In this document: in pieces, positions 51,923 to 59,950 of the stretch
Numbering within the stretch: position 1 is the first letter of the stretch
Layout of the letters: the number at the start of each line of letters is the position of its first letter
Assembly (NCBI GenBank): GCA_965204545.1
Contig: CBDBFA010000003.1
Span: 992,001-1,056,000 of the forward strand
DNA: 64,000 bases
Direction of reading: 5' to 3'
DNA from: JAABVD01 sp965204545
GTDB taxonomy: Bacteria > Verrucomicrobiota > Verrucomicrobiia > Opitutales > UBA2995
The notes under the pieces: generated by a model
What the model was told of the DNA's origin: nothing
Databases searched by the model: none
What the model saw: only the letters and a program-made list of their open reading frames with translations
Program-made: the position numbers and the translations under genes

Positions 51923-53983
51923 ATGCATCCCCATTATCGTCCCGACATCCCCTATCCTGAAGCGCCGGCTATCCTGCAAAAGCGCAGTTTGCTACCGCGA
52001 GATCTGAAAGACAAGGAGGGGGCGTTAAAGGAGGTCTATCATTGGATGTATCTGGCTCGCCGAACCGATGACCGGTTGCGGGATTTGTTCCGGCAAGGAT
52101 TGGTCTATGGAACCCTGGCCGGCGGCCAGGGCAACGAGGGCCTGGCCGCCCCCATCGGTCTTTTGCTGGACCGGGAGATAGACGTGGTTTGTTTTTCTCA
52201 CCGCAATCTGGCATCCCATTTGATCTGGAGTGATCATCTATGCGATCACCTGTGTCAGTACATGGCCAATTCGGGCAGCCCCACCCTCGGTCGGGAAGGC
52301 AATGTTCACCATGGAGATCCGCTCAACCGCAGCCTGCCGATCATCAGTCATTTGGGGACCATCATTGCCAGTGTCCTGGGGTCTATCGATTCCCAGAGAC
52401 GTTTGGGTCACCCTGCCCTGGGGATCGGATTTATCGGGGACGGGGCATCCAGCACCGGAGATATCCACGAGACCATGAATTTGGCCTCCGTATTGAATAT
52501 CCCCATGGTATTTATCATTGAAAACAACGAGTACGCATACTCCACCCCCATCAGTGAACAATGTGCGATAGAATCCCTGGCCAGCCGGGCCACGGGTTAC
52601 GGTATGGATTACACCATCCTGGAGATTTCCCACACGGAAGAAATCCTCACCGCTTTCCAACGAATCTTTAGGAGGGTTCGACGGTCGGGCAAACCCACCG
52701 TGGTCGAAGTCAAGACCCTGCGCCTGCAGGGACATGCCGCTTACGACACCTGCCATTACCTCACGGAGGATATTATGGAAGGTTGGAACCGCAGAGACGC
52801 CAACCCTATCCTGCGGGAAAGGTTGATCCAGTCCTTGGGACCCGAAGCCATTGTGGAGGCCGAAAGGGAAATCGACTCATTTTTGGATACCTGCATCAAG
52901 GTATCCCTGGCTCAGCCTCCCATCCCGAAGCAGGACCTGGAAAGAGAATCGTTCTCCCATACATTTACTCCCATGCAATGGAAGAATAAAGATGCCGTAT
53001 TCAAAAACCTGACTTTCGCCCAGGCCTTGAACCACGCCCATGGAATGATCCTGGAGGATTCCGATGTTTCCATTGTCATGGGCCAGGACATTGCCACCTA
53101 TGGAGGCGCATTCAAGGTTACCGATGGCCTTTTCGATGCGTTTGGCAGGGAGAGGGTTTTGAACACACCTCTGGCGGAATCGGCCACCGTCGGATATGGA
53201 ATCGGCCTGGCTTTCAACGGTCACCGGCCCATCATTGAATTTCAGTTTGCCGATTTTGCCACCGACGCCACCACCCAAATATGCCTTAACGCGGGAACCT
53301 TTTATTTTCGCTCCGGGGCCAAGCTTCCCCTGGTGCTGCGCTTCCCCTGCGGGGGGGGACTCACCTTCGGATCGTTCCATTCCCAGGAGTTGGAGGCACT
53401 CTATATCCATTTTCCCGGCCTCAAGGTTTTGTATCCCAGTACCGTGCAGGATGCATTTGACGCCATGCTGGCCGCCTATGAGGCGGATGATCCGGTATTG
53501 TTGTTTGAGCATAAAGGCCTCTACCGCGGACTGCGGGATGACGTTATTTTCCACGGCCACCACCACCGGGTTTGGAAATCGCGCCTGGTCCGGGAAGGTC
53601 ATTTCGCAACTTTCGTGACCTACGGGAAGATGGTCGGGACCTGCGAAAAGATCTGCGCCTACTTGGAAGATGAATACGAATATTCCCTGGAACTGATCGA
53701 CCTGCGCGCATTGAAACCGGTCGACCTCGATCCCATTCGGGAATCAATCCGCAAAACGGGTCGGTTGATCGTAGCGCACGAGGCCCGCCTCAATTCCGGC
53801 TTCGGCGCTCAAATCGTCAGCCAAATGATGGAAGAACTTTTTTTTGAAATGGAAGCCCCGCCACTGCGCATCGGGGCCCTGGATACCCCTGTCCCCTTCG
53901 CCCGTTCACTCGAGGAAATGTACCTTCCCACAGAGGATTCCATCACGGGGCAAATCATCGATTGGTTGGAGCAATTCGATTGA
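51923..53983 (+). CDS. Fused alpha/beta E1 of a branched-chain-type 2-oxoacid dehydrogenase
   Basis: A 686-residue thiamine-diphosphate enzyme carrying both E1 subunits in one chain. The N-terminal alpha part (residues ~35-350) has ARRTDDRLRDLFRQG, SHRNLASHL and the ThDP motif GDGASSTGDIHE...ENNEYAYSTP. The C-terminal beta part has FAQALNHAHG, PLAESATVGYGIGLAFNG, then the transketolase C domain. Similar single-chain E1 proteins occur in Bacteroidetes and Verrucomicrobia. No E2 or E3 genes are adjacent. Branched-chain 2-oxoacids are the likely substrate class, but pyruvate cannot be excluded. Confidence 0.88.
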   Translation: MHPHYRPDIPYPEAPAILQKRSLLPRDLKDKEGALKEVYHWMYLARRTDDRLRDLFRQGLVYGTLAGGQGNEGLAAPIGLLLDREIDVVCFSHRNLASHLIWSDHLCDHLCQYMANSGSPTLGREGNVHHGDPLNRSLPIISHLGTIIASVLGSIDSQRRLGHPALGIGFIGDGASSTGDIHETMNLASVLNIPMVFIIENNEYAYSTPISEQCAIESLASRATGYGMDYTILEISHTEEILTAFQRIFRRVRRSGKPTVVEVKTLRLQGHAAYDTCHYLTEDIMEGWNRRDANPILRERLIQSLGPEAIVEAEREIDSFLDTCIKVSLAQPPIPKQDLERESFSHTFTPMQWKNKDAVFKNLTFAQALNHAHGMILEDSDVSIVMGQDIATYGGAFKVTDGLFDAFGRERVLNTPLAESATVGYGIGLAFNGHRPIIEFQFADFATDATTQICLNAGTFYFRSGAKLPLVLRFPCGGGLTFGSFHSQELEALYIHFPGLKVLYPSTVQDAFDAMLAAYEADDPVLLFEHKGLYRGLRDDVIFHGHHHRVWKSRLVREGHFATFVTYGKMVGTCEKICAYLEDEYEYSLELIDLRALKPVDLDPIRESIRKTGRLIVAHEARLNSGFGAQIVSQMMEELFFEMEAPPLRIGALDTPVPFARSLEEMYLPTEDSITGQIIDWLEQFD

Positions 53984-53986
53984 GTC

Positions 53987-54532
53987 ATGGGAGAAAAGCG
54001 TTCACATCCCACCCCCCCATCCGAATTGGAGTGGCGAAAAATCAAGCTGCTCGCCCTCGACGTGGACGGGGTGCTCACGGATGGAACCATCTTCATGGGG
54101 CCGGATGGATTTGAATTGAAGCAATTTTCCGTCCTGGATGGCCTGGGCCTGGTTTGCTTGAGAAAGGCCGGGGTGATCCTCGCCGTCATTTCGGGCCGCT
54201 TGTCGCCCGCCACCACCTCCCGCATGACCGAACTGCGCTTCCACCACATCATCCAGGGAAGAAGAGACAAAGGCGAGGCCCTGGAGGAACTGGCCGGCCA
54301 ATTGAAACTGGCCCCGGAAGCGATTTGCTATGTAGGGGACGACGTGATCGACGTGCCCGCCATAGAGTATGCGGGCATTGGGGTTACCGTGGCGGATGGA
54401 ACCCCTCTCGCTTTGCAATCGGCCGACTGGATCACCGAAAAGGGTGGCGGCAAGGGGGCTGTTCGCGAGGTGTGCGACCGAATACTTGAAAGCCGGAACG
54501 ATAGCGTATTAGCTTTGTCCCACAAATCCTGA
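53987..54532 (+). CDS. kdsC: 3-deoxy-D-manno-octulosonate-8-phosphate phosphatase
   Basis: A 181-residue C0-type HAD phosphatase. DVDGVLTDGTIF (nucleophile Asp25, Asp27) and ISGRLSPATTSRM are visible, and KGEALEELA...CYVGDDVIDVPAIEYAG completes the HAD core. It produces KDO for LPS. It starts 3 bp after E1 and its stop shares a base with the lptC ATG (TGATG), so it belongs with the lpt genes. Confidence 0.93.
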   Translation: MGEKRSHPTPPSELEWRKIKLLALDVDGVLTDGTIFMGPDGFELKQFSVLDGLGLVCLRKAGVILAVISGRLSPATTSRMTELRFHHIIQGRRDKGEALEELAGQLKLAPEAICYVGDDVIDVPAIEYAGIGVTVADGTPLALQSADWITEKGGGKGAVREVCDRILESRNDSVLALSHKS

Positions 54533-54987
54533 TGCACCCAAAAATCCGCTTCCCGGTCAAACCGTGGTTCGCCCTGATTCCCTTGGCTTTGGCCAGCGGA
54601 ATTTATTTGAGTTCGCAGATCTTGCCCGACGCTCCAGTGGAAGGATTCAGGGTCACCATGTTCAATGATCTGGGTTATAAGATATGGTTCCTGACCGGGG
54701 ACTCCGCCGCCCATCGAGAGGGAGGGCAAGTCGATATGAAGGGTTTGGATTTGGAGGTTTATACGGGCGAAGAACAAAACCGACTGGACTTTCGCATGGT
54801 TGGGGATAACGCCACTTATCTCGGCTATAACAAATTGTTGTTCGGAGACCGGGGAGTCAAAGTGGTTTCTGAAGCCTTTACCATCGAAGGGGAACAATGG
54901 AGGTATGATCAGGAAGCCCGCCGCATTCAGGTGAGTGAAAATGTGAAAGTAGTTCTGGATTACGAAATGGAACCCTTTTTCAAATGA
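54532..54987 (+). CDS. lptC: LPS export protein LptC
   Basis: A 151-residue bitopic protein. Residues ~13-30 (WFALIPLALASGIYLSS) form the inner-membrane anchor. The periplasmic beta-jellyroll has GFRVTMFNDLGYKIWFLTGDSAAHREGGQVDMKG and IEGEQWRYDQEARRIQVSENVKV. LptC carries LPS from the LptBFG transporter to LptA. It overlaps kdsC by one base and lptA by four. Confidence 0.86.
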   Translation: MHPKIRFPVKPWFALIPLALASGIYLSSQILPDAPVEGFRVTMFNDLGYKIWFLTGDSAAHREGGQVDMKGLDLEVYTGEEQNRLDFRMVGDNATYLGYNKLLFGDRGVKVVSEAFTIEGEQWRYDQEARRIQVSENVKVVLDYEMEPFFK

Positions 54988-55550
54988 AGAAATTGATTAT
55001 CCCCCTTTTGGCCCTGAACGGTCTGCTCCCTTTGGCCCGGGCTCAGGAGGCCGTGGTGACGACCGATACGGTTATAACGGGGGATCACCTGGAAATGTTG
55101 AGTGGGGATGAAAAGTCCGAATTTCACATCACCGGCCGGGTTCAAGTGATCGGCACCAACCTCCGCCTGACTTGCGATGAACTGCATATTACTTCCGTCA
55201 AGCGAGGTGACCCCAGCGACACCATTGGCAAGATTGGCAAAGTGACTGAGATCATTGCCATCGGCAACGTTCGCGTGGAACAAAAAGGCCGTTCCGCCTC
55301 GGGAGGCCGGGCCGAATTCTTTCCCGAAGAGGGGAAAGTGTTGTTGACCGACCGTCCCATGGTAACAGATGCCCAGGGAACGGTTTCGGGAACGGAAATA
55401 GAATGGTTTCACGGTCAGCGCCGCGCCCTGGTTCGAGGTGGTGAACACCGGGTGAAGGTCACCCTCCCCCAATTACCGGATTTGGGACCCGGTCCCACAG
55501 TTCCCGAGGATGCTGCGGCCGACCAGACCGAATCCAATGATCAGAATTGA
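54984..55550 (+). CDS. lptA: LPS export protein LptA (OstA-like)
   Basis: A 188-residue periplasmic protein with a signal peptide ending near ARAQ (residue ~21). The OstA repeat body has TGDHLEMLSGDEKSEFHITGRVQVIG, SASGGRAEFFPEEGKVLLTD and SGTEIEWFHGQRRALVRGG. It bridges the inner and outer membrane in the LPS transport path. It overlaps lptC by 4 bp. The acidic low-complexity C-terminus (PEDAAADQTESNDQN) is an addition. Confidence 0.88.
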   Translation: MKKLIIPLLALNGLLPLARAQEAVVTTDTVITGDHLEMLSGDEKSEFHITGRVQVIGTNLRLTCDELHITSVKRGDPSDTIGKIGKVTEIIAIGNVRVEQKGRSASGGRAEFFPEEGKVLLTDRPMVTDAQGTVSGTEIEWFHGQRRALVRGGEHRVKVTLPQLPDLGPGPTVPEDAAADQTESNDQN

Positions 55551-55555
55551 GCGGA

Positions 55556-56287
55556 ATGGCCACAACGGTAACAATTTCCACCCTGGACCTGGATAAGAGT
55601 TACTCCGGCCGAAAAGTCGTGGACAAAGTAAGCATCCAGGTATCTTCGGGCGAAGTAGTGGGCCTGCTCGGTCCCAATGGCGCCGGTAAAACCACCACTT
55701 TTTACATGATCGTCGGCTTGGTGCCGGCATCGGGAGGCAGGGTGTTGATAGGCGACGTCGATGTGACTCCCTACTCCATGCACCGGCGCTCCCGACTGGG
55801 CATAGGTTATCTCCCCCAGGAACCTTCCGTGTTCAGGAACCTGTCCGTATACGATAACATCAAGGCCATTGTCGACACCCTGCCCATCAAAAGAAAATTG
55901 CGCAAAGAGAGGATCGACCATCACCTCAATGAACTGGGGCTCACCCATCTTTCCAAACAGAAAGCATACACCCTGAGCGGAGGAGAGCGACGCAGGTTGG
56001 AAATTTCCCGGGCCCTGGTCACCGAACCCAAATTTCTCCTCATGGACGAACCGTTTAGCGGAGTTGATCCCATTAACGTGGCGGAAGTTCAGAAAATCGT
56101 CCTCGAATTGAGCGAACGAGGAATCGGTATCCTGATCACCGACCACAACGTGCGCGAAACTCTGAGGATTGTAAATCGCGCCTATCTCCTCCACAATGGA
56201 CAAGTCCTTCGAGAGGGGACAAGCGACTTTTTAACCAATGACGAAGTGAGCCGGGAATTTTATCTGGGTGAAAATTTCAACCTGTGA
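55556..56287 (+). CDS. lptB: LPS export ABC transporter ATPase LptB
   Basis: A 243-residue ATPase from the ATG at 55556; a TTG at 55547 is possible. Walker A GPNGAGKTTT (residues 39-48), the Q-loop LPQEPSVFRN, signature TLSGGERRRLEISRAL and Walker B FLLMDEPFSGVDP are complete. It energises LPS extraction with LptFG, which are not in the window. It ends the kdsC-lptC-lptA-lptB run. The usual rpoN/hpf genes do not follow; a 710-bp gap and dnaA do. Confidence 0.95.
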   Translation: MATTVTISTLDLDKSYSGRKVVDKVSIQVSSGEVVGLLGPNGAGKTTTFYMIVGLVPASGGRVLIGDVDVTPYSMHRRSRLGIGYLPQEPSVFRNLSVYDNIKAIVDTLPIKRKLRKERIDHHLNELGLTHLSKQKAYTLSGGERRRLEISRALVTEPKFLLMDEPFSGVDPINVAEVQKIVLELSERGIGILITDHNVRETLRIVNRAYLLHNGQVLREGTSDFLTNDEVSREFYLGENFNL

Positions 56288-56479
56288 GGACCGCCGAGGA
56301 ATCTCCGGACAAAACCCAAATTGGTGGAAAGTAACCAAATCGAGACCTTCTACGAGAAGTTTGAAGATCCCTTGCAGCTCATCTTGTGGACGCCATAGTG
56401 AGGGCAGCTCGCATTTATGGGCCACGACTCAGCCCAGGAACTCAAGGAACGGCTCATCGCTCCTATCGCTCATCTAGTC

Positions 56480-56997
56480 CGCTCGTAAAATTTTAATGTT
56501 AATAAATGGCGTCGCCCTTAAAAATTTCCAGCCCAAATCGGGCCTTCCAATGGGGCTCCAAAGGCCGGTCCGATTCTCTAAGCCACTTGTAATGACAAGC
56601 TTCCGGCTTTGTAAAATTTCCCTTTAAATTGCAAGAATTTTCCTTGGATAAGTTACTGGCAAACCGTCGTTAATAAGTTGTGGAAAAGTTCCTCTTGAAA
56701 ATGAAGGAAAAAATCCAATTCTCACTAACCAACGGGGGCAGCATCCAAAAGCTGAAACTTCCAATGTGGACTTTGCCCCTTAAATTTTTTTTAAGTTCGA
56801 TCTGCACTTTTCCTATAACCTGCTACCAATCAATAATTTAAGTAAAGCACCATATTCTATTCCCGGTAATTCTGTTTTCTAACCGAATGCAAAATGACGC
56901 TTTAATTGCCTCGGACCTACTCATGCGCTCTCTAACCTACCATTCCGCATGCGGGGTCCTAACGACTTGTGAATAATTACGAGTCGAATTGGAAATT
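56480..56997. other. Putative replication origin region (oriC)
   Basis: The 710-bp gap before dnaA (56288-56997) is AT-rich from about 56480. It contains sequences matching TGTGNAWAA, the reverse complement of the DnaA box TTWTNCACA: TGTGGAAAA at 56679-56687 and TGTGAATAA at 56968-56976. It also contains an AT-tract, TTAAATTTTTTTTAAG, near 56780-56800 that could be an unwinding element. A dnaA-proximal origin is common in bacteria. The number of boxes seen is low. No gene is supported here. Confidence 0.5.
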
Positions 56998-58398
56998 ATG
57001 TCACAATTTTCCAAAGCTGAGACCCTATGGGATGTCGTAAAACCCGAACTGAAAGGCAAATTTGAGGGCGATGTCTACAACATGTGGTTCAAGCCCATTT
57101 CTTGCCTGCGGCAAACCGATACCAGCGTCGTCCTGAGCGTGCCCGATGAGTTTTCCTCCATCTGGATTGAGGATAACTACCTGGACCTTATTTCGGACGA
57201 GATTCGCATTGTTGCGGGGCAGCCCATCAAGGTTTCGTTGGAGGTCCTGGAAACGAATAACCGGAGGCGGGAATTGGATTTGGAACGCGACCGGCCTCCC
57301 AGGATAACGGATCGCACCCGGGAAGAAATACCCCAGGTGGACCGGATTCCGGAACCCTCCACCATCGGCAATATCCTCAATCCGAAAAATACCTTTGAGA
57401 ATTTCGTCGTTGGAGATAACAACGAATTGGCCCATGCCGCAGCAGTGGCCATCAGCAATGCGCCGGGAAGAGCTTACAACCCCTTGTTCATCTACGGTGA
57501 CACCGGTCTGGGCAAAACCCATCTCATGCATTCGGTGGGACACTTCATTTCAAAGAAAAATCGCTTGGCCAAGGTGGCCTACGTCTCCACTGAAAAATTC
57601 ACCAACGAATTTATTCGGGCCATTCAGGAAAATACCCTTGTAAAGTTTCGCAAGCGCTACCGCAGAGTGGATGTCCTCTTGATCGATGACATCCATTTCC
57701 TTAGTGGAAAAGAAAGGATCCAGGAGGAATTTTTTCACACTTTTAACGACCTCTTTGAATCCGGAAACCAAATTTTCCTGACCAGCGATCGGCCGGCGGG
57801 AGAAATTGCCAAATTGGAGAGCCGGCTGGTCTCGCGGTTTCAGTGGGGATTGGTCTCCGACATGCAAGCTCCCGATCTGGAAACCCGAATCGCCATCTTG
57901 ACCAATAAGGCCAATTTGCTCGGCACTCAGCTTTCACGGGATGTGCTTCAATTTATTGCCGAAAACGTGTCGCGGAATATTCGCCGTCTCGAGGGGGCCC
58001 TGACCCGGGTGGCCAGTTACACGGCCCTGATGGCCAAGGAGGTAAATCTGGAGGTGGCGGAGCATCTCCTTAGTGATATCCTGCAGGAGGAAGCTCAGAA
58101 TCAGGTGACGATAGAGAAAATTCAGAAGCGGGTCACCCACTTTTACAACCTCCGTCTTTCCGACATGGTGAGCCGGCGCCGACCGGCCAACATTGTATTT
58201 CCCAGGCAAATTGCCATGTACCTAAGCCGAATCCTTACCAGTCATCCCCTCAAGGAAATTGGTGAAGCCTTTGGCGGCAGGGATCATGGGACGGTCATTC
58301 ACGCCTGTAAAACGGTGGAAAACATCATGGACCAGGATGAGTCCACCCGCCGCAGCGTGGAATACCTCAAGACCCAACTGGCAAAATCCAAGGGTTGA
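56998..58398 (+). CDS. dnaA: Chromosomal replication initiator protein DnaA
   Basis: A 466-residue initiator from the ATG at 56998; a TTG at 56989 is an alternative. Domain I (TLWDVVKPELKG) is followed by a short linker, then AAA+ domain III with GDTGLGKTH (167-175) and LLIDDIHFL (227-235). C-terminal domain IV contains GEAFGGRDHGTVIHACKTV, the DnaA-box helix-turn-helix. It should bind the upstream region. An unknown gene starts one base after its stop. Confidence 0.97.
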   Translation: MSQFSKAETLWDVVKPELKGKFEGDVYNMWFKPISCLRQTDTSVVLSVPDEFSSIWIEDNYLDLISDEIRIVAGQPIKVSLEVLETNNRRRELDLERDRPPRITDRTREEIPQVDRIPEPSTIGNILNPKNTFENFVVGDNNELAHAAAVAISNAPGRAYNPLFIYGDTGLGKTHLMHSVGHFISKKNRLAKVAYVSTEKFTNEFIRAIQENTLVKFRKRYRRVDVLLIDDIHFLSGKERIQEEFFHTFNDLFESGNQIFLTSDRPAGEIAKLESRLVSRFQWGLVSDMQAPDLETRIAILTNKANLLGTQLSRDVLQFIAENVSRNIRRLEGALTRVASYTALMAKEVNLEVAEHLLSDILQEEAQNQVTIEKIQKRVTHFYNLRLSDMVSRRRPANIVFPRQIAMYLSRILTSHPLKEIGEAFGGRDHGTVIHACKTVENIMDQDESTRRSVEYLKTQLAKSKG

Positions 58399-58399
58399 C

Positions 58400-58864
58400 A
58401 TGGAGTTGAGCGACTCCCAGAAAGAGGTTATATCCGGATGGGTGGCCGATGGGTTCAAGTTGGGCGATATTCAACGGCGGCTGGGCGAAACATTCGGAAT
58501 TTCCCTTACCTACATGGAGACCCGCTTTCTGCTGGACGATCTGAACCTGGATTTGATTTCGCAGCCCAAGACGGTCGATTCCGAGCTTTCCCGAGCGGTT
58601 CGGGAAGGAGAGGAAGGGGAGGACTTTGCCGCTGCCGCTCCCGAAAGAGGCAAGGTGATGGTAAGCCTGCATCGCATCAACCGTCCCGGAGCCGTAGCCG
58701 GTGGAAAGGTGACCTTTTCCGATGGAAACACGGCGGAATGGGCTTTGGACCAGATTGGGCGACTTGTATTGAATGCCGAGAAGGATGGATACCAGCCCAC
58801 AGAGGGAGATATGGAGAAATTTCAGAAAGAATTGAGCGCCATATTACAGAACCGCGGCTACTAA
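58400..58864 (+). CDS. Conserved-looking hypothetical protein downstream of dnaA
   Basis: A 154-residue soluble protein from the ATG at 58400 (MELSDSQKEV), one base after dnaA and so probably cotranscribed. The N-terminal ~65 residues look like an HTH-type helical unit (WVADGFKLGDIQRRLGETFGISLTYMETRFLLDDL). A linker rich in E and A and a beta-strand region with VTFSDGNTAEWALDQIGRLVLN follow. I recognise no family. Its stop TAA (58862-58864) is the first three bases of the folded repeat that follows. Confidence 0.72.
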   Translation: MELSDSQKEVISGWVADGFKLGDIQRRLGETFGISLTYMETRFLLDDLNLDLISQPKTVDSELSRAVREGEEGEDFAAAAPERGKVMVSLHRINRPGAVAGGKVTFSDGNTAEWALDQIGRLVLNAEKDGYQPTEGDMEKFQKELSAILQNRGY

Positions 58865-59090
58865 CCCGCATGTCTCACTACCGGGCGAACGCGACATCAC
58901 CCAATCTTCTACTGCGCTCCGGTAAGTCAGCACTGGTGCAGACTTCGTTGGATTTCATGCCCGTGCTTCGCACAGATGCATGCCGACTTTGCAGGGTGTC
59001 GACCCAGCTTCACCCGCGAATCGGCACGAAACCTGCACCAACACTCGACCTCCGTTCCCTCACTACGTATTTTTTGAGAAATGCGGGTTA
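58862..59090. repeat. 229-bp folded element A (ends TAACCCGCATGTCTCA)
   Basis: The left end TAACCCGCATGTCTCA (58862-58877) is inverted at the right end TGAGAAATGCGGGTTA (59075-59090), one mismatch. Inside, a GGTGCAGACTTCG/CGAAACCTGCACC inverted pair and a GTCGACCCAGCTTCACCCGC core are shared with element B. It supplies the stop of the upstream gene. No gene is supported in 58865-59188. Confidence 0.85.
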
Positions 59091-59188
59091 AACAAGGTTT
59101 TCGCAGCATTGAGCTTTACCCTTCGGCCAAATTGTCGAAGTTGACCTGCTGAGAAGTGAAACATTTTATCTGGGATATCGGAGGGAAA

Positions 59189-59758
59189 TTGTCGAAAGCG
59201 CCCATCACCTTGGCTGTTATCTCCCTCCTGTTTTTTTCCTTCCCGATCAATTTGGCCACGGCAACGCAGGTGGTGGATTGCATCTCCGAATTCTCGGGAA
59301 ATGAGGAAGCCCTGGAAGAGTGTTTATCCCAATTCTTCCGGCCCGATTCCATGGATGCCAATGAACTCTTGGGCGTTCATCGCACTATCCTGAACCAACT
59401 GAAAGATTTCGACTATGACACGGTCCATCACTGCGCCAAAATTTCGGCAAAGCTGTGCATTGTCCACTTGGCTGCGGATTGGTACTCGGCCGATGTAGCG
59501 GCCCGGCTCGTGGCGAGAATGGAGGAGGAGATAGGGGGAGATCTGGCCTCGATAATCGCCGAGGCCACGGTATCCGGGGCCATCGAAGCATCTGAAATCC
59601 TGGGTGTCCTCAATGCCCCCGCGGCCACTTCAACTATCTCGAAAAGCCTAGTGGTCCGGCCCGGGCCCGTGGCTGCAACTACCAATGACCCGGTTCCCAT
59701 TTATTTTGACAACGAGGTCGTGGTCAGCTCCCCAACCGACGGCAACCCCACACCCTAG
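59189..59758 (+). CDS. Secreted protein of unknown function between two copies of the folded repeat
   Basis: A 189-residue exported protein. The TTG at 59189 is preferred because GGAGG lies just before it; a GTG at 59156 would add 11 residues. The signal peptide is SKAPITLAVISLLFFSFPINLATA. The mature part is helical, with scattered Cys (DCISEFSGNEEALEECL, HHCAKISAKLCIVHLA). The C-terminus is a proline/threonine-rich tail (PVPIYFDNEVVVSSPTDGNPTP). I recognise no family. Its stop TAG is the first three bases of element B, and element A ends ~100 bp upstream. Confidence 0.65.
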   Translation: MSKAPITLAVISLLFFSFPINLATATQVVDCISEFSGNEEALEECLSQFFRPDSMDANELLGVHRTILNQLKDFDYDTVHHCAKISAKLCIVHLAADWYSADVAARLVARMEEEIGGDLASIIAEATVSGAIEASEILGVLNAPAATSTISKSLVVRPGPVAATTNDPVPIYFDNEVVVSSPTDGNPTP

Positions 59759-59934
59759 CCCACATGTCTCACAATTTTTCTACTGCGCTCGGGAATCGCG
59801 GCGCTGGTGCGGACTTCATTGGATTCACGACTTTGCGGGGTGTCGACCCAGCTTCACCCGCGAATCGGCACGAAGCCCACACCAGCACTCGCTTTCCTTT
59901 CGCTCGCAACGAATTTTATGAGACATGCGGGCTA
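59756..59934. repeat. 179-bp folded element B (ends TAGCCCACATGTCTCA)
   Basis: The left end (59756-59771) and right end TGAGACATGCGGGCTA (59919-59934) are inverted with one mismatch. The inner pair CTGGTGCGGACTTC/GAAGCCCACACCAG (59804-59817, 59872-59885) and a GGGTGTCGACCC hairpin give a nested fold. It shares the core with element A and provides the stop of the upstream gene. Confidence 0.85.
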
Positions 59935-59948
59935 GCCCGCATGTCTCA
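59919..59948. terminator. 30-bp perfect palindrome between convergent genes
   Basis: The right end of element B and an added copy of its end form a perfect 15+15 palindrome centred on GCTAGC at 59933-59934. It lies 2 bp after the ligA stop on the minus strand and would make a strong bidirectional hairpin. No clear T-tract is seen. Confidence 0.55.
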
Positions 59949-59950
59949 TC

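Noticed and set aside
56268..56477. Small frame after lptB
   Set aside because: It overlaps lptB, has no ribosome site and shows no family pattern. The region is better explained as the dnaA upstream area.
58862..59934. Integron attC sites and a gene cassette
   Set aside because: The ends do not show paired RYYYAAC/GTTRRRY sites, the gene is not typical cassette size and orientation, and there is no integrase.
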